64,000 nt of DNA from NCBI GenBank assembly GCA_030428615.1, contig JAUIDN010000001.1, forward strand, positions 62,001 through 126,000, read 5' to 3'. This stretch comes from Alphaproteobacteria bacterium (lineage in GTDB: Bacteria; Pseudomonadota; Alphaproteobacteria; Sphingomonadales; Emcibacteraceae). The notes under the pieces are model-generated. The model saw nothing but the letters and a program-made list of their open reading frames with translations, was not told the origin of the DNA and did not search any database. Each line of letters starts with the position of its first letter. The stretch's first letter is position 1. This document shows positions 1 through 9,563 of this stretch, piece by piece. Made by a program: the position numbers and the translations under genes.

Positions 1-201
1 TTTTTGCGCGCGTAAAAGCCAGTCAAGCGCCGCTACAACCGTGGCTTTTTTGCCGGGGTCTTCGGGGAGCGGACCTTTATGATCCTTTTTTACTTCTGCC
101 TGCCCTTCGGGCATAAGCATCTGCAGTTCTTCCCAATGATGATATTTTCTGATCGCTTCAGATGGGATTATTTTTTTAAGCAAAGCCTTCATGAGTAACA
201 T
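1..201 (-). CDS. Unidentified protein, N-terminal fragment
   Basis: This reading frame stays open from an ATG at 201 to the left window edge, giving the first 67 residues of a protein whose remainder lies outside. The visible part is basic at the start (LLMKALLKKIIP) and ends with AALDWLLRAQ, a helix pattern often seen in alpha/alpha-barrel proteins. That is only a hint and I do not assign a family. It begins 9 bases after the ATP-grasp gene stops and on the same strand, so it is probably the next gene of the rml operon. A second ATG at 192 is possible. Confidence 0.6.
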   Translation of the reverse strand, partial: MLLMKALLKKIIPSEAIRKYHHWEELQMLMPEGQAEVKKDHKGPLPEDPGKKATVVAALDWLLRAQK

Positions 202-210
202 CGTGCCTTT

Positions 211-1380
211 TTATCGTTTTAAAATATGCTTTATCTTCTCGGCCACTTTACCCCATAAATAATATATAAATGGTAAAGGATCAGAAATTCTTGCAATTGC
301 TTCAACCGATGGCAGGCTTTTTTCAAATTTATCCTGCTCCGGGGTGGTCACTGTTTCACGGGAATATCGATTAATGGGATCCACGCGCCATAATTTCTGC
401 TCAACTTCCTTATGTAGCTTGGGAAAATCAATCCCTGTCTCGCTGCAATACTGCGCATAGACCAGGTTGACACCGTGAATCATAGCTACCTCATGTTGAA
501 GATCGGTTCTGGCGACTGTGGGTTCGATCATTAATAACTCACCCGTGCGGCTGTCCCGCTTAAATTCCATGCCGCCCATACCAATAAAACCGGCAGCTTT
601 AAAATATTTTCCCGTCGCATCCCGCATTTCATCAAGAAGTTCATATGCGCTGGTGCAGCTCGCAGTACCACCAACATTGGGAGGCCAGGAGCGAACCTTG
701 CGTCCCGGGAAATCGGCAATCACATTGCCTTCTCCATCGATATATTCGAGTAAGAAATAAATATCGCTATCGGTTCCTTCAATCCATTCCTGGATGACCA
801 TGTTGGGCACACGGTCACTTATTTCGGAGTAGATCTGTTTTATTTCGTCAAGCGAGTTTATTTTATACGCCTTTTTTATCTCATTACCGTATTTTGTATT
901 CTGCTCTGAAGGCTTGAAAATACAGGGAAAATTAAAATTCTTTGCGCCATCAATAAGCCCCGGTGCACTGACATTCAAAGTACGCGGGTATCTAATCCCT
1001 GACTTTTCCGCCATTTCAATAACGCCATTCTTATTCATCAATGCCATCAGGTTTTCATGGTCCGGCATGGTAAACCGATAAATATCCAATAATTTTTCGC
1101 GTTGTTCTGAAATGGTTCGCAGGCTTTTTTCCATAGTGATAAACAGAACAGGATTATCGTCAAACCTTTCGCGAAGTTTGATAAGATCCTCAATCAGCTC
1201 ATCGCCTTCGAGATTTCGGATTTTTATTTTTTTGGCTGAATTTGTTTTACCGCTTGGTTTATCGAATGATTTATCCACGGCCGTAACCGGAACACCTTCT
1301 TGATGCAACCAACGTGTTATCCCTAACCCATTGATATCCAGTCCGACCACAACGGTGGCTATTTTTCTGTCTGAATTCAT
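211..1380 (-). CDS. ATP-grasp carboxylate ligase-like protein
   Basis: The protein resembles ATP-grasp enzymes that couple a carboxylate to an amine or thiol through an acyl-phosphate. It has a Rossmann-like N-terminus (VVVGLDINGLGITR), an ATP-binding middle (FPCIFKPSEQN, then MVIQEWIEGTDSD) and a late metal/ATP segment (GMGGMEFKRD followed by LLMIEPTVARTD). The frame is open back to 1434, but the ATG at 1380 is preferred because the longer start runs 43 bases into rmlD; the chosen form has 389 residues. It lies 11 bases after rmlD and just before the partial gene at the left edge. Its substrate is unknown. In this EPS setting it could modify a sugar acid or an amino-sugar, which is inference. 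Confidence 0.7.
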   Translation of the reverse strand: MNSDRKIATVVVGLDINGLGITRWLHQEGVPVTAVDKSFDKPSGKTNSAKKIKIRNLEGDELIEDLIKLRERFDDNPVLFITMEKSLRTISEQREKLLDIYRFTMPDHENLMALMNKNGVIEMAEKSGIRYPRTLNVSAPGLIDGAKNFNFPCIFKPSEQNTKYGNEIKKAYKINSLDEIKQIYSEISDRVPNMVIQEWIEGTDSDIYFLLEYIDGEGNVIADFPGRKVRSWPPNVGGTASCTSAYELLDEMRDATGKYFKAAGFIGMGGMEFKRDSRTGELLMIEPTVARTDLQHEVAMIHGVNLVYAQYCSETGIDFPKLHKEVEQKLWRVDPINRYSRETVTTPEQDKFEKSLPSVEAIARISDPLPFIYYLWGKVAEKIKHILKR

Positions 1381-1391
1381 TTGTGCGCGCT

Positions 1392-2258
1392 TTAATATTT
1401 TTCGGTTATTATTTTTTTGACGGCACTTTGCCAATCACTGGCATTGATATCACACAAATCCTTAATTTTTTTACAATCCATCACGGAATTTTTTGGTCTT
1501 TTTGCGGCGGTTGGATATTCGTCAGCGCTGATCCCCTTAACAAATACCCGGCGAGGGATTTTATCTGCCTCAAATGCGGTTTTGAAAATAAATTTCGCAT
1601 AATCGGCCCACGACGTTATCTGATCACCTGTAAAATGAAATATTTCATGATCAATTGTATCCTGCTTTTGCAAAATCGTGTAAATGACATCCGCAATATC
1701 CCCTGCGTAGGTCGGTGCGCCCATCTGATCAGAAACTATATTCAGCCTGTCCTTTGTTTCTCCGAACCGCATCATGGTTTTTAAAAAATTTGTTCCAAAT
1801 TCACTAAATACCCAACTGGTTCTAATTATTGCATATTTTGCCCCACTCCTGATAATCGCCTGCTCTCCTTCGGCCTTGGTCTTGCCATATATATTAATCG
1901 GGTTTATTGGGTCCGCTTCCTTATAGGGCAGGCTTGCTAGGCCATCAAACACATAGTCCGTTGATATATGAACCAGAAAGACATTGTTATCCCTGCACGC
2001 AGCAGCAAGTTTTTTTACGGCAAGTGCATTGACCTCCCTCGCCCGTTCCTCTTCAACTTCCGCTTTATCAACGGAAGTATAGGCGGCCGTGTTTATGACG
2101 ACATCCGGCTTATGAGTTTTGAAAATTTCTTCGATTTTACGGTCAGAGGTGATATCAAATTCATCTGATCCAAGCGCAACAACCTCCACATCACCCGGAA
2201 CATGTTCCTGAAGCGATGTTCCAAGTTGCCCATTAGCCCCTGTGATGATCACCTTCAT
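1392..2258 (-). CDS. rmlD: dTDP-4-dehydrorhamnose reductase
   Basis: This enzyme makes the last step of dTDP-L-rhamnose synthesis, the NAD(P)H-dependent reduction of dTDP-4-dehydro-L-rhamnose. The 288-residue protein starts with the nucleotide-binding motif TGANGQLG, has the STDYVFDG stretch typical of RmlD, and carries the SDR catalytic pair in YGKTKAEGE. Length matches the family. Its start overlaps the rmlC stop by 4 bases (ATGA), indicating translational coupling. It is the fourth gene of an rmlB-A-C-D operon, and the rhamnose is presumably used by the glycosyltransferases of this locus. Confidence 0.95.
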   Translation of the reverse strand: MKVIITGANGQLGTSLQEHVPGDVEVVALGSDEFDITSDRKIEEIFKTHKPDVVINTAAYTSVDKAEVEEERAREVNALAVKKLAAACRDNNVFLVHISTDYVFDGLASLPYKEADPINPINIYGKTKAEGEQAIIRSGAKYAIIRTSWVFSEFGTNFLKTMMRFGETKDRLNIVSDQMGAPTYAGDIADVIYTILQKQDTIDHEIFHFTGDQITSWADYAKFIFKTAFEADKIPRRVFVKGISADEYPTAAKRPKNSVMDCKKIKDLCDINASDWQSAVKKIITEKY

Positions 2259-2791
2259 TTGGGAAGCGCTTCCAAACCAAGACCTCCTTTATCCTTCTCT
2301 GATAGGATAGGATTTTTTATCGGCCAGTCAATAGAAACGGTCGGATCGTTCCATGAAAGCGTGTATTCATCCGCAGGATCGTAATATTCCGTGCATTTAT
2401 ATTCGAAATCCGCCTGCTCAGAAAGCGTAAGAAAACCGTGGGCAAAACCCGGCGGAACCCATAATTGACGCTTGTTTTTACCCGACAGGCAAACGCCAAC
2501 CCATTTACCATAAGTTTTTGAGGCGCGCCGTATATCAACAACAACGTCGTAGACCTCGCCCGAAACAACCCTGATCAGTTTTCCCTGCGCTTTCTTATGC
2601 TGAAAATGAAGGCCGCGCAGCACACCATAAGTAGAGCGGGAATGATTATCCTGGACAAATTCATTGTCAATATTTGCGAAATTTTTATAACGCTCTTTAT
2701 TGAAGCTTTCCAAAAAGAATCCGCGATCATCACCGAATATTTTTGGTTCGATGATCAAAACATCTTCAATATCCGTTTTAATCACATTCAT
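2255..2791 (-). CDS. rmlC: dTDP-4-dehydrorhamnose 3,5-epimerase
   Basis: A cytosolic cupin-fold epimerase that converts dTDP-4-dehydro-6-deoxyglucose to the L-rhamno form. The 178-residue sequence shows the family landmarks: FGDDRGFFLESFN near the N-terminus, the RGLHFQ segment that carries the catalytic His, and WVPPGFAHGF in the barrel. It lies between rmlA (19 bases upstream) and rmlD (4-base overlap downstream). Confidence 0.96.
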   Translation of the reverse strand: MNVIKTDIEDVLIIEPKIFGDDRGFFLESFNKERYKNFANIDNEFVQDNHSRSTYGVLRGLHFQHKKAQGKLIRVVSGEVYDVVVDIRRASKTYGKWVGVCLSGKNKRQLWVPPGFAHGFLTLSEQADFEYKCTEYYDPADEYTLSWNDPTVSIDWPIKNPILSEKDKGGLGLEALPK

Positions 2792-2810
2792 TTATTAAAT
2801 TCACCCACCC

Positions 2811-3695
2811 TTACTTAAACCCGTCTGCTAATTGCAGCAAATAACGCCCATAGTCAGTTTTACTATAATAGTTCGCCCGCTCTCTGAGTTCCGAATTAGT
2901 GATCCATCCCTGCGAATAAGAAATTTCTTCTAAACATGCGACCTTGAACCCCTGTCTTTTTTCAATTGTCTGAACAAAATGGCCTGCTTCCATCAGGCTA
3001 TCATGGGTCCCCGTATCAAGCCAGGCAAATCCCCGCCCCAGAAGGCTGACATTCAAATCTCCGCGCTCGAGATACGCCCTGTTCACATCCGTTATTTCAA
3101 GTTCCCCGCGGGCGGAAGGTTTGATATTTTTGGCGATATCCACCACGTCGTTATCGTAAAAATAAAGGCCGGTTACCGCATAATGCGACTTTGGTTGTTT
3201 TGGCTTTTCTTCGATTGAGACCGCTTTTCCGTGATCATCAAACTCAACGACCCCAAAACGTTCCGGGTCAACAACATGATAACCAAACACCGTTGCGCCG
3301 TTTTCACGCGCAACCGCATCTACCAGTTTGTCGGAAAAATGCTGCCCGTAAAAAATATTATCTCCCAATACCAGACTTACATTATCGTCATCGATAAAAT
3401 CTTCCCCGATAATAAATGCCTGTGCCAACCCATCCGGGGATGGCTGTTCCTCGTAGCTGAACCGGACACCAAACTGCGCACCATCACCCAGAAGCCGCTT
3501 GAAATATGGTAAATCTTCGGGGGTTGAAATGATCAGAATTTCGTTAATTCCTGAAAGCAGGAGAACAGAAATGGGATAATAAATCATAGGTTTATCATAG
3601 ATAGGCAGTAATTGTTTTGATACGCCCTGTGTTATCGGGTGAAGTCTTGATCCCGCACCGCCGGCAAGCACAATCCCTTTATATTTTTTTGTCAT
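2811..3695 (-). CDS. rmlA: Glucose-1-phosphate thymidylyltransferase
   Basis: This enzyme forms dTDP-glucose from glucose-1-phosphate and dTTP, the entry step to dTDP-rhamnose. The 294-residue protein has the nucleotidyltransferase signature ([13 protein letters not shown] followed by [16 protein letters not shown]), the [10 protein letters not shown] metal-binding segment and [20 protein letters not shown]. It is full length and lies 9 bases after rmlB. Its glucose-1-phosphate substrate is shared with the galU product at 22170-23045. Confidence 0.97.
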   Translation of the reverse strand: MTKKYKGIVLAGGAGSRLHPITQGVSKQLLPIYDKPMIYYPISVLLLSGINEILIISTPEDLPYFKRLLGDGAQFGVRFSYEEQPSPDGLAQAFIIGEDFIDDDNVSLVLGDNIFYGQHFSDKLVDAVARENGATVFGYHVVDPERFGVVEFDDHGKAVSIEEKPKQPKSHYAVTGLYFYDNDVVDIAKNIKPSARGELEITDVNRAYLERGDLNVSLLGRGFAWLDTGTHDSLMEAGHFVQTIEKRQGFKVACLEEISYSQGWITNSELRERANYYSKTDYGRYLLQLADGFK

Positions 3696-3704
3696 ATTCT
3701 ATCC

Positions 3705-4769
3705 CTACCTACCCGAACCCAGGCGAGCCAATTGATAATCACCACTTAAAACGCGTTTCCACCAGTCCTCATTGTTGAGATACCATTTTATGGTCTTGGT
3801 CATTCCACTTTCAAATGTTTCCTCAGGCACCCAGCCCAATTCCTTCTGTATTTTACTGGCGTCAATTGCGTAACGTACATCATGGCCGGGTCGATCTTTC
3901 ACATATGTTATCAGGTCTTTATAATCGCTTACACCCTCAGGTTTGGCGGGGCCGTATTGTTCAAGCAATTCACAAATTGCATGAACGACTTCCAGGTTAG
4001 TTTTCTCGTTATGCCCGCCGATGTTGTATGTTTCCCCAATTTTACCCTTTGTCGCTACAAGATAAAGTGCCTTGGCGTGATCTTCAACATAGAGCCAATC
4101 CCTGACCTGGCTTCCGTCGCCGTAAACAGGAAGCGGCTTGCCATCAAGTGCATTTAAGATCATATGCGGGATTAATTTTTCCGGAAAGTGGTATGGTCCG
4201 TAATTATTTGAACAATTGGTAATCAGCGTTGGGAAACCATAAGTCCTGTGCCACGCTCGAACGAGGTGATCCGAACTGGCCTTTGATGCTGAATATGGTG
4301 AACTCGGGTCATACGCCGTGTTTTCTGTAAACAGGGCGTCCCCGTGGCCAAGATCTCCATATACTTCGTCCGTCGAAACATAATGAAAACGGAAACCATT
4401 CCTTTTTTCATCCTCAAGGGATGCCCAATAATCCCGCGCGACATCAAGGAGCACAAAGGTACCGACAATATTGGTTTTTATAAATTCACCTGGCCCATCA
4501 ATTGACCTGTCAACGTGAGATTCAGCCGCCAGATGAATAATGATATCTGGCATAAATTCTTCAAATACGGCTTTAATTGCGCCGGTGTCGCAAATATCAT
4601 GTTGTTTAAACTGATATCTGTCACTCTTCGCAGCATCCGCGACTGAATCCAGATTTCCCGCGTAGGTCAGCTTATCAAGATTGAGCACATGATGATCTGT
4701 GTGATCATTGATAAAGCGGATCAACGCACTTCCGATAAACCCTGCACCACCGGTTACAATAATATTCAC
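3705..4769 (-). CDS. rmlB: dTDP-glucose 4,6-dehydratase
   Basis: This extended SDR enzyme converts dTDP-glucose to dTDP-4-dehydro-6-deoxyglucose. The 354-residue protein contains TGGAGFIGS for NAD binding, the [10 protein letters not shown] catalytic segment with Asp-Glu, and [12 protein letters not shown] with the Tyr/Lys pair. It is the first gene of the rml operon. The upstream 126 bases are shared with the divergently transcribed glycoside hydrolase gene, so both promoters should lie there. Confidence 0.97.
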   Translation of the reverse strand: MNIIVTGGAGFIGSALIRFINDHTDHHVLNLDKLTYAGNLDSVADAAKSDRYQFKQHDICDTGAIKAVFEEFMPDIIIHLAAESHVDRSIDGPGEFIKTNIVGTFVLLDVARDYWASLEDEKRNGFRFHYVSTDEVYGDLGHGDALFTENTAYDPSSPYSASKASSDHLVRAWHRTYGFPTLITNCSNNYGPYHFPEKLIPHMILNALDGKPLPVYGDGSQVRDWLYVEDHAKALYLVATKGKIGETYNIGGHNEKTNLEVVHAICELLEQYGPAKPEGVSDYKDLITYVKDRPGHDVRYAIDASKIQKELGWVPEETFESGMTKTIKWYLNNEDWWKRVLSGDYQLARLGSGR

Positions 4770-4895
4770 AAATTTACCTCATTCACGGATCAAAAGTTCT
4801 GTTTACTTGGACAAATATATAAGCATAATATTTACATTAAATAAACGCCCATCCACTAATAATAAATACTTCAATATTCTTAGGCTTGTTATTAG

Positions 4896-7502
4896 ATGAC
4901 ACAAATTAAAGTTTTATTATCGCTGATAATATTTTTCTGCTTCCATCAGCAGGGTTGGGCACAACAATGTCAAATGTCTTTTGATGATAAAACCGGCTTG
5001 TTTACCATCAAGTCAAACTCTGTTGACCTGGTAAAAGCAAACTATGTTTTTTGGGAAACTAATTGGGGTTGGGCCGATACAAAATCTGTTTCGACTATCA
5101 ATGGACTTAAAACATATAGTACGAACGCAACTGTTGAAAAACTCGGACTTAATATCACGAGTGTAACCAAAGTCAGCGAACCGAACCAGTTAAATTGGGA
5201 TTATACCCTGAGCGCACAAAGGGAAATCAACGATGTGATTGGGGGTGGAATTGCTTTTATCATTGACCCGGGTGATCAAAATGATGTGAATGTTGAATTG
5301 TTACCCGACAATACCGGCTGGATAATGGATGGCCAGAATGGGTGCAAGAACGTTACAGTTCGTTTTTCTGAACCCGTTAAAAACATATATTTTGAAGGCA
5401 GAAATAAACATCACATCAGAGCCTTCTTTTATGAAAAGAAAATATTGACTGAAACCGCCCAGAACAGGATGAGCGTCACCCTGCCCTATGACGCCGAAGT
5501 GATTGGCACAATTTCCGAACAATTGGGCGGCCAAGCGGGAATAACCTGGCATCGGGATATGCTTCATCCCTTTTATTCCCCAGTTGATCTCAGTTTCATG
5601 AATGAAAATGAAATTCCCGCCGGAAAACACGGGTTTTTGAAAGCGTCCGGCGAAGATTTGCAATTCGAGGACGGGACCAAAGCACGATTCTGGGGAACCA
5701 ACATACAGGCCTATACACTGTTTGCAACAAGTCCCAGTCAAATGAAAACACATGCCAAAAGACTTTCGCAGTTGGGATTTAATCTGGTGCGCTTTCACCA
5801 TCATGATTCCGGCTGGGTAAATCCAAATATTTTCGGCAACAAGGCACCAGATACGAAGCGGCTTGACCGGGAGTCTCTTAAGCTTCTTGACCTATGGATA
5901 AAAGCATTAAAAGACGAAGGAATTTATATATGGCTTGATCTTAACGTCGGTCGGGAATTCACAGATAAAGACGGGATCGAAAATTTTGCCGAAATTGCAA
6001 AAGGACGAAATATTACTCCGGCAAAGGGGTTTAATTATATTGATGATGACGTTGAGGCCCTGATGAAAGAATTCAATGAAGCCTATCTCAATCATGTCAA
6101 CGAATATACGGGGCTTGCCTATAAAGATGATCCGGCAATCATTAATGTGTTACTGACCAATGAAAATGATCTCACCCATCATTTCGGAAATGCGCTTCTT
6201 CCTGATAAAAATGTACCCGTATCAAACAAAAAATACATGCAACTCGCCGAACAATTCGCAAATGACAATGATCTGTCAACAAATCAGACCTGGCGCTCAT
6301 GGGAGCCCGGCCCCTCCAAAATTTTCCTGAATGATCTCGAACGATCCTACAACCAGCGTATGATCAATCATTTAAGATCCGTGGGACTTAAATCGGGCAT
6401 ATCAACCACCAACAGTTGGGGGGCAATGCCACTTTCCAGCCTACCAGCACTGACCACAAGCGACATAATTGATGTCCATAGCTACGGCAGAAACAATTTC
6501 TTCAAATCCAATCCGAGATACAAGGACAATTTCATCAGCTGGATCGGCGCAGCCCAGGTTATCGGCAAACCTCTTTCCGTAAGTGAATGGAATGTAGAAC
6601 GCTTCCCTGACACATTTGATCGATTTTCAAGCCCCGTTTATCTTGCTGCAATTTCGGCATTGCAGGGTTGGGACGCGCTCATGCAATACGGGTATAGTCA
6701 ACAACCACTTAATAACGAAGGAAGGCCAAGTAACTATTCCACCTTTAACGATCCCGCGTCAATGGCCTTGATGCCGGCAGCAGCACTGATTTATCGTCAG
6801 AACCATGTCAGTGAGGCCGAAAATACATATTCTTTATCACTCACCAAAGAACAATTCTTTGGTAAACGAATTGACCCCTCAAATGCGGCATCTATACGTA
6901 CGGTCATTGAGCAAAGCAAGCTTCTGATAAAAATGCCAACGGTGCCGGAACTTACCTGGCTTGATCAGGCGCCGTCCCCCGAAGATGGAATTGAGATATT
7001 AAACCCAGACAAGGACTTTATTCCAGAAGGGCAAAATTTTGTTCAATCTGACACACGGGAGCTAACAAGAGATTGGAATGAGGGTATATACACCATTAAT
7101 ACGGCGAAATCGCAAATTGCCATGGGTTGGATCGGCGGTAAAATCATCATTCTCGATAACATCGAAGTCGACCTGTTAAACAAGAATGCTGCCGTCGCCG
7201 TTCAAAGCCTTGATAATAATCCCATTGCCAGTTCTGACAAAATATTGATATCCTTTGCCACCCGAACGGAACCATCACAGGGAAACAACATGCCCTATCT
7301 GTCTGAACCCTTAAATGGTTCGATGTCGATTAAAGCCAAGGAAGGGTTAAATCTTTATCTTCTAAATAAATACGGCAAAAAACTTGACCATCCCGTCAAT
7401 TATTCGAATGGCTCCTATCACCTAGCATTAGATCGTACTGTCAAATCATATTGGCTTGTACTTGAAAAAAAAATGGGTACAGAAATTGCGGGTAATCAAT
7501 GA
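4896..7502 (+). CDS. Secreted clan-A glycoside hydrolase (cellulase-like)
   Basis: An 868-residue exported protein. Residues 1-22 form a Sec signal peptide ending WAQ. About 200 residues of beta-rich sequence follow, then a (beta/alpha)8 hydrolase domain. Candidate catalytic acids are visible: Glu423 in TNEND (acid/base) and Glu564 in SEWN (nucleophile), with conserved aromatic/His stretches such as LVRFHHHDSGW. The last ~250 residues are probably an accessory beta domain. I cannot assign the GH family number. The gene is translationally coupled to the following acyltransferase and is divergent from rmlB. An EPS-trimming or depolymerising role is inferred from context. Confidence 0.75.
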   Translation: MTQIKVLLSLIIFFCFHQQGWAQQCQMSFDDKTGLFTIKSNSVDLVKANYVFWETNWGWADTKSVSTINGLKTYSTNATVEKLGLNITSVTKVSEPNQLNWDYTLSAQREINDVIGGGIAFIIDPGDQNDVNVELLPDNTGWIMDGQNGCKNVTVRFSEPVKNIYFEGRNKHHIRAFFYEKKILTETAQNRMSVTLPYDAEVIGTISEQLGGQAGITWHRDMLHPFYSPVDLSFMNENEIPAGKHGFLKASGEDLQFEDGTKARFWGTNIQAYTLFATSPSQMKTHAKRLSQLGFNLVRFHHHDSGWVNPNIFGNKAPDTKRLDRESLKLLDLWIKALKDEGIYIWLDLNVGREFTDKDGIENFAEIAKGRNITPAKGFNYIDDDVEALMKEFNEAYLNHVNEYTGLAYKDDPAIINVLLTNENDLTHHFGNALLPDKNVPVSNKKYMQLAEQFANDNDLSTNQTWRSWEPGPSKIFLNDLERSYNQRMINHLRSVGLKSGISTTNSWGAMPLSSLPALTTSDIIDVHSYGRNNFFKSNPRYKDNFISWIGAAQVIGKPLSVSEWNVERFPDTFDRFSSPVYLAAISALQGWDALMQYGYSQQPLNNEGRPSNYSTFNDPASMALMPAAALIYRQNHVSEAENTYSLSLTKEQFFGKRIDPSNAASIRTVIEQSKLLIKMPTVPELTWLDQAPSPEDGIEILNPDKDFIPEGQNFVQSDTRELTRDWNEGIYTINTAKSQIAMGWIGGKIIILDNIEVDLLNKNAAVAVQSLDNNPIASSDKILISFATRTEPSQGNNMPYLSEPLNGSMSIKAKEGLNLYLLNKYGKKLDHPVNYSNGSYHLALDRTVKSYWLVLEKKMGTEIAGNQ

Positions 7503-8599
7503 CACAATTAACCAATACCGATTTAAAACTCACTCATGAACAAACGACACTCGCAATCCAAACCAGTGAAGCCGTAAACGTGACCCGCGGTTTCATGGTG
7601 CTTCTATTGGTATTTGTTCATTGGTCTCCGGGGGTATTCGAACGATTATCATGGGATTATCTTGCTGTGACAAACCCTTTATTTAGAATCGCCACACCCG
7701 GCTTTGCCATCATATTCGGTTTGTCAATGGGGCTTTATATTTTTCAACGCTTTAAAATAGACACACACAAGACCTTGAAACGGCTACGAAAATCCTTTCT
7801 GACCTTGGCGTCCGGCATCATTATTCTTGCTGCTATAAAATACAGCATTTTACTACTTGAAGGCACTATGTCCGAAAAAAATGTGCCGTCTGTCGTATTT
7901 TTTTCCGTCCTTCTCTATTATCTTTTGGCCATCGCATCGATACCTGTTTGGTATTATGTTTTAAATAAATTCAACCATATCATCATCGCCACCCTTTTTG
8001 CTTCAGCCGTTATGTATATTATCGGATACGGTGTTAAGATAATACTTCCGACTAGTGAAAACCTTGAAGGGTTTATGCAACTCGGGGGCTTAATGCTGGA
8101 GGCCAAATATAATTATTTCGATATGAGTGCCGTTGTCTTCCTTGGAATTGCTCTTGGTCTATATGTGAAACATCTTCTCAAAATGGAACAAAAAGGATAT
8201 CACCTGTTCGGCGTCGGCCTACTTCTGATCATTTTTGGGGTCATGGTTTCGTATGAAACAGACCAAATCAACCTTTGGCTTACAGTAGAGATGACACCGA
8301 TCTGGATGGATATTACCTATCTTGGAGTTGTTACGGTTATTTTGTCGTTTGCCTTAAGCTACAGCTATCGGGTAAGAAAAGCCCTGATACCCAAATTTAC
8401 ATTCAGGCTGACAGCCGTCCTCGGCACGCTTTCATTGTTTATATATATTGGCCACGGATTGGTAATCCCTTTCAAGGACTTGCTGCTGGCAATGGGTTTG
8501 CATTACCTGCCCTCAATAAGTATATCGATGATAATTTTTATAATCGCGATTTGGATACCCGCCCAACGCCGGTACAGGAAATTTTACCAACAAAAATAA
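7499..8599 (+). CDS. Multi-pass membrane acyltransferase-like protein
   Basis: A 366-residue integral membrane protein with roughly ten hydrophobic segments. The first helix contains NVTRGFMVLLLVFVHW, matching the Arg...His arrangement of acyltransferase-3/OpgC-type enzymes that move acetyl or succinyl groups across the membrane onto glycans. A later segment reads FIYIGHGLVIPF. The start ATG overlaps the hydrolase stop codon by 4 bases, so the two are co-translated. Probable role is O-acylation of the EPS. A DUF1624-like transferase is the main alternative. Confidence 0.6.
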   Translation: MTQLTNTDLKLTHEQTTLAIQTSEAVNVTRGFMVLLLVFVHWSPGVFERLSWDYLAVTNPLFRIATPGFAIIFGLSMGLYIFQRFKIDTHKTLKRLRKSFLTLASGIIILAAIKYSILLLEGTMSEKNVPSVVFFSVLLYYLLAIASIPVWYYVLNKFNHIIIATLFASAVMYIIGYGVKIILPTSENLEGFMQLGGLMLEAKYNYFDMSAVVFLGIALGLYVKHLLKMEQKGYHLFGVGLLLIIFGVMVSYETDQINLWLTVEMTPIWMDITYLGVVTVILSFALSYSYRVRKALIPKFTFRLTAVLGTLSLFIYIGHGLVIPFKDLLLAMGLHYLPSISISMIIFIIAIWIPAQRRYRKFYQQK

Positions 8600-8602
8600 G
8601 GC

Positions 8603-9541
8603 TTACTGTTTTGCTTTTTTAAGCAGATATTTAGCCAGATTTTGATCATGGATAATCAGGGCCGGCCCATCTGTACTATCGGGTATTTCATAAAGCTGAT
8701 TTGTTTTTGTCTCATTTACTTCCGAATAATGAAGAATGCCATGACGCCCTTTATCGGCGATCACTTTTTCGATAAGTTCCTTTGAAACCTCTTTTGTATC
8801 TTCTGAGAATGCGTATATAAGCGCAGTATCGCAGATAATATTAATCAGACGCGGAATACCACGGCTCGCCATGTAAATATATGTACATGCTTCGTCTGAA
8901 AATATTTTTTCTTCACATCCGGCAACTTTTAACCGGTGCTCTATATATGCTTCCACCTCTTCAAGATTGAAAGGTTTTAAGTAAAAATCAGATGAAATCC
9001 TCTGTGAAAACTGTACCAGTTCCGGCCGTTGCAACAAGTCCTTAAGTTGAGGCTGACCCACGAGAATGAGCTGTAAAAGCTGATGTTTATCCGCATTTAT
9101 GTTGGATAACATGCGAAGCTGTTCAAGCGTTTTTGGGCCCAGATTTTGCGCCTCATCGACGATAAGGACAGTTTTGCGTCCTCTGCCATATTGAGCAATA
9201 AGATATTTCTGAAACTGATCAAATAATTTTACAGAAGAAACCTCGTCAAACGGTTGGTCATAAGCCATTAACACCCACTGTAAAAGGTCACCCTTATCGT
9301 CCTGAACATTTGAAATGAGACCGACATTAAGGTCCTCGCTCATGTTGTTAAGCAGATGACGAATAAGGGTTGTTTTACCGCATCCGACCTCGCCGGTGAT
9401 GACCGTAAAACCTGCCTGATTCAGGATACCATATTCAAGCATACTGAACGCGAGCGAATGATTGTGCCCCCAATAGATGTAATCGGGATCAGGCAAGATC
9501 GAAAACGGTTTTTCTGTTAGTCCAAAAAATTCATTATACAT
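8603..9541 (-). CDS. Exosortase-system AAA ATPase (ExeA-like)
   Basis: A 312-residue AAA-type ATPase resembling the ATPase found beside XrtA-type exosortases and ExeA/GspA secretion ATPases. It begins YNEFFGLTEKPFSILPDP, has Walker A GEVGCGKT at residues 50-57 and Walker B VLIVDEA at about 125-131, followed by a sensor-like ILVGQPQL and arginine-rich ISSDF region. No transmembrane segment follows, unlike classical ExeA. It is the third gene of the exosortase operon, 22 bases after the TPR lipoprotein. It is probably a cytosolic motor or regulator for EPS/protein export. Confidence 0.85.
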   Translation of the reverse strand: MYNEFFGLTEKPFSILPDPDYIYWGHNHSLAFSMLEYGILNQAGFTVITGEVGCGKTTLIRHLLNNMSEDLNVGLISNVQDDKGDLLQWVLMAYDQPFDEVSSVKLFDQFQKYLIAQYGRGRKTVLIVDEAQNLGPKTLEQLRMLSNINADKHQLLQLILVGQPQLKDLLQRPELVQFSQRISSDFYLKPFNLEEVEAYIEHRLKVAGCEEKIFSDEACTYIYMASRGIPRLINIICDTALIYAFSEDTKEVSKELIEKVIADKGRHGILHYSEVNETKTNQLYEIPDSTDGPALIIHDQNLAKYLLKKAKQ

Positions 9542-9563
9542 AATAGCTTAGTGTCTTTTTTGT

